This document shows positions 47,901 through 57,800 of a stretch of DNA of 64,000 nucleotides, one piece after another. A program made the position numbers and the translations under genes. The DNA comes from Agelas oroides (Eukaryota > Porifera > Demospongiae > Agelasida > Agelasidae). Location of the stretch: NCBI GenBank assembly GCA_949130485.1, contig OX422200.1, positions 6,856,620-6,920,619 on the forward strand, written 5' to 3'. The notes beneath the pieces are model-generated. The model was not told where the DNA came from, ran no database searches, and worked only from the letters and a program-made list of their open reading frames with translations. Numbering within the stretch: position 1 is the stretch's first letter; each line of letters starts with the position of its first letter.

Positions 47901-49693
47901 AGGGTGCACACAGTAGACTAAGAGGAACTCAGCAACACACACCATGCGGCGTGGGTAGGGTGCACACAGTAGACTAAGAGGAACTCAGCAACACACACCA
48001 TGCGGCGTGGGTAGGGTGCACACAGTAGACTAAGAGGAACTCAGCAACACACACCATGCGGCGTGGGTAGGGTGCACACAGTAGACTAAGAGGAACACAG
48101 CAACACATACCTTCCATAGTGTACGTTTTGCCAGTGCCCGTCTGTCCATATGCAAAAATAGTCCCTGCAGGTGACAACAGATAATATATCCCTATACAAA
48201 CTAACAAACATATAAAAGAAGGCTTTAATCCAGGGCCGTCATCCCAGGACCATCATCCCAGGACCGTCATCCCAGGACCACCATCCCAGGACCACCATCC
48301 CAGGACCACCATCCCAGGACCGTCATCCCAGGACCATCATCCCAGGACCGTCATCCCAGGACCACCATCCCAGGACCACCATCCCAGGACCACCATCCCA
48401 GGACCACCATCCCAGGACCACCATCCCAGGACCACCGTCCAAGGACCACCATCCCAGGACCACCATCCCAGGACCATCATCCCAGGACTGTCATCCCAGT
48501 CTGTTACAATAACACCTAGGAATGAAGCTACGAAGACAAGGCTACAGGTAACTCTGTCAGTCCGCCTACCATTGTATCCCTCCAGCACAGCATCCACGAT
48601 AGGTCTGAAAGTCTCATCATAAAGGTCCACCTGTTTAGAGCTGCAGACACAGAGATACCAGCACACACATTATGACGTGGTCTTGCATGGCCCAGACCCT
48701 TCCAAAAAATCGAAACGAAAATAGAAATAAAAAAAAGGTGCCAAGTTTCTAACTCCAAATTTATAGAGTCAAAATCGTCATTCAAATCTATGAACTGTAT
48801 ATCATTTAGAATGAACTGTATTTCCCCTTTCACTGTAAGAAAGAAATTGGATGATCCTGAGACTAATATGCTGGCAATTAGGAGGAGTTACTGTTACATG
48901 TATTTGAGGCTGCTAGCAGATTGACATACTTCCAGTCGTAGACAGCATCAAATGTGAACTCCCGGAGAGCTTCGTCCTGCCTGGCTCTGGGGTTGCGTAG
49001 CATTACTGTGCCCCTGGGGACCTCCATTTCCACCACACTGTAGGAGGAGAGTGAGCTTGATAATGAAGCAATTTAGGATCACTAGAATAATATAGGGCAC
49101 CAGAGATCCTGTTCACCTGCCTAACCCTAACCCTTACCTTACCTGTGCTCTAAACATTAATATACTGTATAGCCAGAAAATTTGCAGGGAATTAAATTTT
49201 GCGGTTTGGCGGTCGGGGTTGAAACTGCCAAATTAAAATTCCGCCAATATTATATCGTATGCAACGTGTTATGACGTAAAGCATGCAGTAGTGCTTTTGG
49301 CCCCGTCCAGCGCCCCTCTACGCAAGCTGCACATGTAGCTAGCTTGGCACTAGCATGCTGCCAGTTCTATTTCTTGCAAATTTGCGAACTCGTAGCTTTG
49401 TTGAAGTGCCTCAAGCGAGAGATGGCAATGCTCTTTGATAAACAGACCCGAGACGCCACCGCCAAATATAAATTCCGCCAATATTTTTTATGGTTGGTTT
49501 GGGGCCAAACCACCAAATTTTAAAGACCGCCAATATTTCTGGCTATATGTTTATACAAATTTCCGGTGCTGTGCAATCTGCAAATTCTCCAAGATCTGTT
49601 TCAGCACCTGTGATGCCCCTTAGCAATCTCGTTCTCCAGCATGGGCCGGCATCGTACCACCACTTTTACACACTCCGACTTTTTGCTCTGCAT
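38316..49693 (-). CDS. KIF3B: Kinesin-II motor subunit KIF3B
   Basis: Twenty-one exons, minus strand: 49693-49608, 49037-48930, 48640-48570, 48164-48111, 46039-45915, 45448-45365, 45049-44970, 44652-44583, 44422-44330, 44162-44091, 43884-43780, 43230-43187, 42837-42656, 42496-42375, 42133-42041, 41879-41775, 41613-41494, 41229-41111, 40642-40523, 38812-38710, 38459-38316. The total is 2100 bp and 699 aa (human about 747) with all phases closing. Motor domain residues 1-340: [11 protein letters not shown]-loop [15 protein letters not shown], switch [12 protein letters not shown], switch [17 protein letters not shown], then [20 protein letters not shown]. Next come the neck ([20 protein letters not shown]), a basic KRKRKGG and acidic [12 protein letters not shown] stretch, a long coiled coil, and the tail [20 protein letters not shown]. 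The tail assigns KIF3B rather than KIF3A. With KIF3A and KAP it drives anterograde intraflagellar transport. Many introns carry expanded tandem repeats. TTF2 starts 326 bp away on the other strand. Confidence 0.95.
40660..40797. repeat. (GGGGA)n array at KIF3B 3' splice site
   Basis: About 25 perfect pentamers, purine on the plus strand and CCCCT in the KIF3B sense RNA, ending some 15-20 bp upstream of the acceptor of exon 40523-40642. Confidence 0.95.
41240..41400. repeat. (GGGA)n array at KIF3B 3' splice site
   Basis: Polypurine on the plus strand; in KIF3B sense it is a CCCT/CCTT tract directly upstream of exon 41111-41229. Confidence 0.95.
42291..42374. repeat. (CA)n microsatellite at donor of KIF3B exon 14
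   Basis: About 42 CA units on the plus strand. In the KIF3B transcript this is (GU)n and it begins at the donor itself: the exon ends GAG and the intron reads gtgtgtgt. Confidence 0.97.
42499..42560. repeat. (GT)n microsatellite at acceptor of KIF3B exon 14
   Basis: About 30 GT units on the plus strand with a few GC/AT variants. In the KIF3B transcript this is (CA)n running into the acceptor cacacag. It is complementary to the (GU)n on the other side of the 122-nt exon. Confidence 0.97.
43038..43141. repeat. (ATTG)n microsatellite
   Basis: About 25 tetranucleotides with atcg and atgg variants, in the KIF3B intron before exon 42656-42837. Confidence 0.95.
43325..43460. repeat. ~68-bp direct duplication
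   Basis: Two copies of ttctacttccaatatcatgc plus agaca-tagcagatagcactttta, in a KIF3B intron next to the palindrome at 43494. Confidence 0.85.
43494..43633. mobile_element. Near-perfect palindromic foldback element
   Basis: Arms of about 50 bp: left gcgtatttcgattacattac then cacgttc...gcagaacttc; right its reverse complement with a few mismatches (gaagttctgcgctatagcac...gaaatacgc). Only about 40 bp separates the arms. No target duplication was identified. Confidence 0.78.
43890..43995. repeat. Polypurine (+) tract at KIF3B exon 11 acceptor
   Basis: GGGGAGGA-type run including an uninterrupted G stretch. In KIF3B sense it is a C/T tract directly before the acceptor of exon 43780-43884. Confidence 0.9.
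44426..44536. repeat. Polypurine (+) tract at KIF3B exon 9 acceptor
   Basis: GGAGGAGGGG-type run; C/T-rich in KIF3B sense just upstream of exon 44330-44422. Confidence 0.9.
45452..45832. repeat. Long (GGGA)n/(GAGGG)n array at KIF3B exon 6 acceptor
   Basis: About 380 bp of almost pure purine on the plus strand. In KIF3B sense it is a pyrimidine tract ending at the acceptor of exon 45365-45448. It has mirror symmetry suited to triplex DNA. Confidence 0.95.
46045..46360. repeat. Purine array with ~54-bp higher order at KIF3B exon 5 acceptor
   Basis: Units of gggaggattgagggaggaga plus gagagaggaaagagggaggagaga repeat about four times, then degenerate. It is C/T-rich in KIF3B sense directly before exon 45915-46039. 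Confidence 0.92.
46437..48107. repeat. 56-bp minisatellite filling KIF3B intron 4
   Basis: The unit (gtgcacacagtagactaaga then ggaactcagcaacacacaccatgcggcgtgggtgg) repeats about 28-30 times. Shorter variants lacking the agtagactaagagg part occur near 46500-46600 and 46990-47060. Sites alternate between gcggcg and gtggtg, aactcag and aacacag, and gtgggtggg and gtgggtagg. The last copy ends a few bases from the donor of exon 48111-48164. Confidence 0.95.
48237..48500. repeat. 14-bp minisatellite in KIF3B intron 3
   Basis: The unit ccaccatcccagga repeats about 18 times with cat/cgt variants (accatcatcc and accgtcatcc). Confidence 0.92.
49167..49549. mobile_element. MITE with TGTATAGCCAGAAA ends in KIF3B intron 1
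   Basis: Left tgtatagccagaaaatttgc...attaaattttgcggtttgg; right the inverted form (ccaaaccaccaaattttaaa...aatatttctggctatatg). The interior repeats aattccgccaatatt and its inverse. The TATAGC ends resemble those of the element at 5132-5395, but the sequences are distinct. Confidence 0.75.
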
Positions 49694-50018
49694 GCGGAGA
49701 GTGAAGGATGGGCACTAATTGGAATAGCACCGCTTGTATGAAGCAATCGAACCCTCCAGTACAACTCACCATTCTCCCAACCTTAGGTACTTAGGATGTT
49801 AGCATAAGTGATCGGTTTGCCGCTATATTATTGTCCGAAGCCTTCAGTTTAGGCCATAGCAACACAACACAACACAACACATCGCTCTGCTTCAAATTCC
49901 AATTCCAGACCAGTACGGGATCCGATTTACCAAAACTAATACGGAACCAGGACCAGACAATTTGGCGGGACATTCGTACACGAGCTCGCGTGCGCTCTGA
50001 TCTGCAGAAGGACTCGTG
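49694..50018. promoter_or_regulatory. Divergent promoter region KIF3B / TTF2
   Basis: 325 bp between the start codons of two genes on opposite strands. The right half is CpG-richer (cacgagctcgcgtgcgctct). There is a short acaac tandem at 49861-49880. A bidirectional promoter is inferred from spacing; I recognise no specific factor site or TATA box. Confidence 0.5.
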
Positions 50019-53000
50019 ATGGACAGAGTGAAGTGCAACCACGGTAGGTGTTTGTTTGCTCTTTACAGTGAATATGCCATATCTTCTACGCGTTCTTTCC
50101 CTCCTTCAGGCATTCACTGCATGCTCAAAACGGGCACAAAGGCAGGCCCCAGCAATAGCCGCAGTTTCTACATGTGTCCCAAGCCTTCGAGAGAGCAGTG
50201 CAGCTTCTTGAAAGAAGTGAAGTGAGTGGGTTCGGAAATTTTTTTGTGAGCCTCCACACACGCACACATACACATACACACACACACACACAGCTACACA
50301 CATACACAAGCCTCTACCCACACATGCACACATGAAGCTAGCATGCACATGCATTTTTGCCCTATTGGTATAGCTAAGTAAGAAAAGCTAGGAACCCTCG
50401 GTGGATACAAAGTGGACGGATGATCTAGTGTGCTAGTTAAGTTGGAATGAATGTGACCAGGCCCTCCCGATTTGTGCTGTTCTTCTGTGTGCATGTATCA
50501 TTGTGACAGCAAACCATGGAGAAAGATGGGATGAGTAGCACCATTGTAGTCCTGTGGTGTTCTCTGGTGTTCGTAGGTTGCCTGTCATGCTGTGTCCTCA
50601 GCATGGTGCACCGGTGGGACTGCGCGTGTGGAACAAAAAGAACCCAAACGAGTGAGCATGCATGACCCACTTCTGCTTGTGAAAAAAAAAAAATTTTATA
50701 TACCATGCTGTCAGAGACTAAGTTGAACTCTAATGTTGCCATTGTATTGTTGTATGGGTATTATGTCCTTAACTAGCACTCTGCAGAATCTCAAGTTAAA
50801 AATGCATGCTCCAAAACTTGAAGCAAGCTTGTAGAATAGTCTCACCATGCAGTCAAATGCACACTCTCTATTGCTCACTAGGACAGGAAACAATTAGGGA
50901 GTATGAACACAACATGTTTTTTGAACTGAAGTTTGGACACTCCTGCAGATGTGTATGGGTGTGCTGGTGGTAGTATCTTAGGCTCAAGTATTTCCCTCTT
51001 CTCCCCTCTGGTAGGGTCTTCTATTTCTGCACTCAGAGGGGAAGCAAGGTGTGGTGTGGATCTCTTGATATCAAGGAGGTATGGTATTCACTGCCATGTA
51101 ACCTCAATCCCAGGCCCCACGCTTTGGTTGCTTGCAGCACAGAAAGAAAAACAGGATAAAAACAGACCCTGTCTTTCTTGTTGCAGGCTGAGAAGGAGAA
51201 TGCTGACCCTCGCCCACTTGGGAAAAACAAGAAGACGACTGCAAAAGCCGGTAAGAGAACGCAACCGTGACGATACAATACCACGGCTGTGTTGACACTA
51301 CAACACATTGGTTTCACAATGCCAATAATATCCCATGACCTTATGAGTCCTCCAAAGGACAAGCTAAACTTGTAGGTACTAAGTTGACAGAGCTGCATGC
51401 TGTCAAGCTAAGAGCTGAAAGCTAGGCAGGTAAACGGCTTAAACATGTACGTACCATCTGATCAAGGAAGTCCAGCAGTATGGTTCAACTTGTAGTGTGT
51501 ATCTGTGAGCCGTAATGACTGTCTGAGTTTTGGTTGCCTAGTACGAATGTACAAGTAAGTATAGCAAGTACAAATGACCCTCACATGTGCTCCCCTAGGA
51601 GGCAAGCAGCACAAATTGTTTCAACTCTCCATGGCTGAAGAGTCGAGCTCTTCCGAGGAGGAAGGTGCGTAGGTTCATGTGAGTCAGCACACTAGTCACA
51701 AGAGTCCCTATTTCTTTGCCCACAATGTTTTGTAGATGATGCTGGTGAGAGTCGTGCAGCAGTGGCTACTGACCAAGGGGAACAAGAGCGGGAGGTAGTG
51801 GTGCAACCAACATCCTCCGCAACCAACCCTGCTTCGCCACCGCTACGATCTGATGACTCAACTGATGAAGTCAATGTCAGCATAGACTCACAGGGAGCAG
51901 ATGAGAGTGACAACTCTACAGATCGATCTGTATCCTCGGGGGATGAGACAGGAGGTGACATTGAGGAATCTTCTTACATGGAGGATGACAATCAGGACGA
52001 CTCTCTAAACAAAACATCAGACTCCATGCATGCTGATGCAAATGAGTCGTCTCTTATCTTGAGTGTGGGCAGGCCAGAGCGTGTCATGGACCCAGCCACG
52101 TACCGATCCCCGGTCATCATAGACTCAGACGAGAGTGAGAGTGGAGAGGAGGAGGATGGTACCAGTGAGGGTAGTCCCCAGGAGTCCTCTCTCATACATC
52201 CTAACACTGACGATTCATATGTGGAAGTGGTCGATTCCAGCTGTAGGGAGGAAGAGGAGGAGGAAGAAATGGGTTGTGAGGAAGAGACAGGAGAGGAAGA
52301 AGAGGGGGAGGAAACAGGAGGGGAGGAAGAAGAGGAGGAGGAAAGAGGAGGGGAAGAAGAGGAGGAGGAGGAGGAAAGAGGAGGGGAGGAAGAAGAGGAG
52401 GAGGAGGAAACAGGAGGGGAAGAAGAGGAGGAGGAGGAAGAAGTGGCATGTGGAGAAGATGAGGGGGAAAAAGGTGGTGACAGTCCGAGGTCAGTGGAAA
52501 CGGTTTATGATCAGTCACTCAGCAGTGTTGAGACAAGCACCGATAATGCTGATCTCCACCTTACTAAAGAGGGTAGCTGTGTCAGCCCAGACTCTGGTGT
52601 CAGCTTGCAGGAAGGCTCTGAAGGATTGTCAAAGCTCTCAGAGAAGAGGAGTGTGTCACGGCACTCTCTCACTGACCCAAGTCCCCAGAAGGAAATTGAA
52701 GTGCTGGACACCAACAGTAGTGATGATGGTGACTCAGGAAGTACATGTATCTCTCCTGGAGCAGACGCCACACACGAACCAGACATGGATGAAACTGACT
52801 ATCGTGTTTCCTCCATACCTCCTCGCCCCGGTCTGTCAAACCAAGCCAAGCCGTCACTGGCAGATGCTAGCAGCAAAGGGCACAGGAGGGAAGGCTTGGA
52901 CAAGCCGGAGCCGCAGTTTAAGGTTGGCTACCAGTACCGGACTCTGGTGAAACAACTGGAGCAGATGGAGGTGAGTAGGGAAGGGGGGGGAGGGGGAAGG

Positions 53001-54816
53001 AGGAGGAGGATGGAAGTGAGTAGGGAAGGGGGAGGGGGGGGGAGGGAGGAGGAAGAGGATGAAAGTGAGTAGGGAAGGGGGAGGGGGGAGGAAGGAGGAG
53101 GAGGATGGAAGTGAGTAGGGAAGGGGGAGGAAGGAGGAGGAGGATGAAAGTGAATAGGGAAGGGGGAGGGGGGAGGAAGGAGGAGGAGGATGGAAGTGAG
53201 TAGGGAAGGGGGAGGAGGGGGGAGTGGGGAGGGGGGAGGAAAGAGAAGGATGGAGGTGAGTAGGGAAGGGGGAGGAGGGGGAAGTGGGGAGGGAGGGAGG
53301 GAGGGAGGAAGGAGTAGGATATGAAGGGGAGTAGGGAAGGAAGAGGAGGATGGAGGTGAGTATGGGTCAAGGAGGGAAAGGAGGGCGAAGTGAGGAGGTG
53401 AGTAGGGAGAGTTGCAGCACGAGACCATGGCTATGTTTGTTACCTCGTGTCACTGGCGCTGTCTCGTTCTGTCTCCTTCAGATGCTGATCCACACAATGA
53501 GCAGCAAGTTGCCAGACGGAGGGGCCCAGCTACGGGCCCAGAAACAGGCAATTCTCAACCGCATGGCTGTCATGAATAGGCCTGTTCCAGATGTTGACTT
53601 GACCAATACTACCACCAGCGCTCCTGCTGTGAGTGGACCAAGTGTGGCGGCCGAGATCACATTCAATTGTATAGCAAGATATGGCAATAGTATTGTATAC
53701 TACATAATGCATATTTATTGTGGCTTAGAACGTGTATCACCAGATTCGTAATTGGCAGAGGTTATAGGAAACATTATTTCTAGCATGCTTTAGCATTTCT
53801 GTGTTTACATGTACCACATGTTCCTATGTATCTCCAACCCTCGATCCCTTCCTCTCCTTCCCTCCCTCACAGTATCACAATAAGAAAGGTCAGCTGACAT
53901 ACCAGGCAAAGATGCTAACTACGGGGGCAGTGGAACACATTCACGCGTACGTTCTGCATCATATGACGACAACCCAATATGGGTGGAGTCTTGCTGTGCA
54001 TGTAGTGTTTCAGGTAGCACTAATGTGTTGAAAACTTCTTTCTTCTCTTCCTCCTTCTCTTCTTCCCTTCCTTCTTGCTTCATCCCTTCCCCTCCTTCCC
54101 TCCCTTCCCCTTCCTCCCTCCCTCCCTCCCCCTCCCTCCTTTCCTCCCTCCCTCCTTCCCGTAGCTCCTTGGAGAACTGTCCCACAGACACCACTCTGGC
54201 AGATGACCCTTATGGCCTTCGCGTTGACCTTATGACTCACCAGAAGAGGGCTCTGGCGTGGCTGGAGTGGAGAGAGACACAGACACCCAGTGGGGGCATT
54301 CTAGGTGAGAGGAGAGGGGGGAAGGAGGAAAGGGAAGGAAGGAGCGAGTGAGGGAGGGAGGAAGAGAAGGTTGATGTATATATGATGCCTCGACAAAGTT
54401 GCTAATTTATATACATTATTTCTCTCTCTCTAGCTGACGACATGGGGTTGGGCAAGACACTCTCCATGCTCTCTCTTGTGTTGAAGAAGAAAGGACGCTC
54501 CCAGGATGTGAGAGAGTGGATGGCTAACCCCCCAGCTGTTGAAGGTGGGAGGGGAAGGAAGGGGAAGTGGAGGGAGAGAGGAGAGAGAGAGAGAGGGAGA
54601 TGGATGAGGGAGAAGAGGGGAGGGAGGGGGGGAGGAGGAGGAGAAGGATGTGGGAAGGGATCGGAGATCTACATGTAGGAGGAGGCTGGGAGAGGAAGGG
54701 GAGAGAGGAATGTGGGAGGGGTGGAGGGTGGGGTCATGGCTGGAAATAATCTTGAGTTCTGAAGGAATCTGTACAACAGCTGTATATATACATTGGTGTA
54801 CTGCATCTAATTAATG

Positions 54817-54852
<36 letters not shown>

Positions 54853-57800
54853 TTGTTGAAGTGCCCAGGGACACTGGTGGTATGTCCGGCCTCTCTGATG
54901 CTGCAGTGGGAGGCAGAGGTGAATGGCAAGATGAGGCCAGGCCTGATTAGAGCAAAGGTCTACCACGGATCAAACCGGACCAAGCTTGCATCAGAGTGAG
55001 TATGACGTGTTAGGCCATAATTAGAACGCTTTGCATATATTGGAGTTAACAGTATGTTTTTAGCCATTTTTGAAAAGGTACACGCAGTGTTTGTTCGTGT
55101 GATGACTCCGAAATTTCATTGTCACTAGCCGATAGCATTGTCTGCCCCAGTTCCCAAAACGTGTTGTTGGACGGTTTCACAGTAAGCAGTAAATACTAGC
55201 CTAGTTCCCTGGCCCCACTTATCGCTTGCACTTTTTGTTGGTTGTGGTACAGCTTAGGAGCAAGTGACGGCAGTACAAAGATTGCCATTATGTCTTGGAG
55301 TATCTTTCTTTGTGCAGTCTGGCAAGTTACGATCTTGTCATCACTACCTACAACATTGTGGGCCTGGAGGGGGCTTCGTGTGAAGACAATGATGGGGTAG
55401 GTGTGTGTGTGGGTGTGTGAGTGTGTAAGGATGGTAGGGTGATGTGTGTAGGTGTGTGGGTGTGGGTGGGTAAGGGCATGAGGATGCATGTGAAGATATG
55501 TTGATAACAGAGGCCTACGTGTATAAGGACAAGTTTTCATCCCTGCTCCTGCAGTTTGACAAAGCTCCTGGCCGGAGACGGGCTGCTTCCTTCTCCACAC
55601 TGTTCCAGATCCACTGGAAGCGGGTCATTCTGGATGAGGCTCATGTCATCCGCAACCCAAAGACTGCCCTCTCCACTGGGGTCTGCCGACTCAAGTGTGG
55701 TAAGGATGGGTAGCATAGGTACATACATGGTTCTTACATTACTCTTCTTTGACTCCATAACTCCCTTCAACCCCTCTTCGTCTCCTCCCTCCTCCCTCCT
55801 CCTTCCTCCCTCCTCCCTCCTCCTCCCTCCTCCCTCCTCCCTCCTCCTCCCTCCTCCCTCCTCCCTCCTCCTCCCTCCCTCCTCCCTCCTCCCTCCTCCC
55901 TCCTCCCTCCTCCTCCTCCCTCCTCCTCCTCCCTCCTCCTCCTTCTGTCCTTCCTCTCTCTTTCTCCCTCCAATCCCTCTTTACTCCTTTTCCATCCTCT
56001 TCCCCCCTCCCTCTTTTTCCCTTCGTCCTCCACCCATCTCCTACCTCCTCTCTCCCCTCTCTCATCTCTCTTCCTCAATTTTCATCCCTCCAACCCTTCA
56101 TTACTCTTCATCCTCCCACTGTCGTTCTCCTTCCATCTTCCCCTTCCTCTTCATCTTCCCTCCCTCCCCCTCCCTTCACAGACCACCGTTGGGCAGTGAC
56201 GGGCACTCCCATCCAGAATAAGCTCAAAGATTTCTACAGTCTCATTCGCTTCATCCGACTGGCTCCATTTGATGACTTCCATGTGTGGAGGGACACAGTG
56301 GAGAAGAAACGTTAGGAGCAGCTCAAAGTGGGAGGGGGGAGCCCGGGAACGATACCAGGAACAACCCAAGTGGGAGGGGGGGAGGGGGAGTGTATGGAAA
56401 TGAGGCTTAGAACTAGTCTTGTTCCCAGGCCCTTCCCCATTTTTGCTCTTCTGTTTCTCAAAAGGCAGAAGAGCAGCAAAGACAGGGCACACCTGAAATC
56501 ATTCATCACATGAATGACATCAGGTAGACACAAAGTGAACGGTGCCTTCCCTGGGCTTTTTTTTTTTTTTTTTTTTGCTGCTCTTCTGAAAGGCTCTCGT
56601 GCTTCACGTTCTGTCTTTTATCTTGGCTGCTGTACAGAGTCTCTGGGTATGCAGCGTCTGAACACCATTGTCTCTGGCCTCGTGTTGCGTCGGACCAAGG
56701 AAGAGATGGGCCCGGAGCTGCTGAAGCTCACCAAGCGTATGGTGGAAACACACCGAGTCCAACTTAAGCCAGCCGAGCAACAGGTCTATGACGCGCTGTT
56801 CTTCGAGGCCAGGTATAGTTTGTGTTACTTGCTGGTCCCGAGACTTCATTCCTACATGAATGTAACCCACACTCATTGAACTATTTCTGTTTGTGTTAAC
56901 TCATGGGAACATAGTTTCAACATCATAGAATATGGAACATTCGAACACTAGCCTCGTTCCCAGGCCATTCCCGCCTCCAGTTTATGATCACTTCCAGTAT
57001 AAAAACGGAGGGGGAAGGCCTGGGAGAAAGAGTCACATGCGTGACGTCAGGTAGATGTGAGGGTAGACGTGAGGGGGGCAGTGCCCGACGAAGAATCTCG
57101 AGGTCCTTCTTGCAATATCTTGTCCAAGAACTTGAGACTGTAACATTCGAAAGACAGCGTCAATACAGGTCGTTGATTGGTAGACTCGAGGCTGATCAAC
57201 GCAAAGTTTGTGAATTACAACGATCAGGCACCGCCCCCCTCAAGTCTACCCTCACGTCTACCTGACGTCACGCACGTGACTCTTTCTCCCAGGCCTTCCC
57301 CCTCCGTTGTTATACTGCAAGCGATCAAAAACTGGAGGCAGGAACGGCCTGGGAACGAGGCTATTCGAACACCACTGCAATCTGCTGTATATTTTGCACT
57401 TTTGTTACATTGTTCCCAGGCGAGACATCTTTCTACATGAACTTTTGTTGCTCATACACTTCTTAGGAAGTCTAACACTATCATGTTCACTTCAACACTG
57501 CTGTCATTTCTCACTTCCCAGGAAAGTGTTTGTCAACTGGCTACGTGAGCACGACAATTTCCAGCCCTCTTCAGACCCCACCAGTGCTACCCTAAAACCC
57601 TCCCTTCCGGCTGATTTTGCGAGAGTGGTGGACCCTATAACACGGCCATACGTATCAGGGTCTGGTGGAAGAAGAGGGCTGCTTGCTCTCCTTCTGAGGT
57701 GAGTGTATGGTCAGACGTGATGAGGTGTGAGGGAGAGTGTGCAACTGGGGCATTCTGTACCACCTGTGCAACTCATGTACAGGATATACACGTACCACAT

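Noticed and set aside
49791-50042. 83-codon minus-strand frame in the KIF3B/TTF2 promoter interval
   Set aside because: No similarity or splice partner; it overlaps TTF2 exon 1 and the KIF3B 5' flank.
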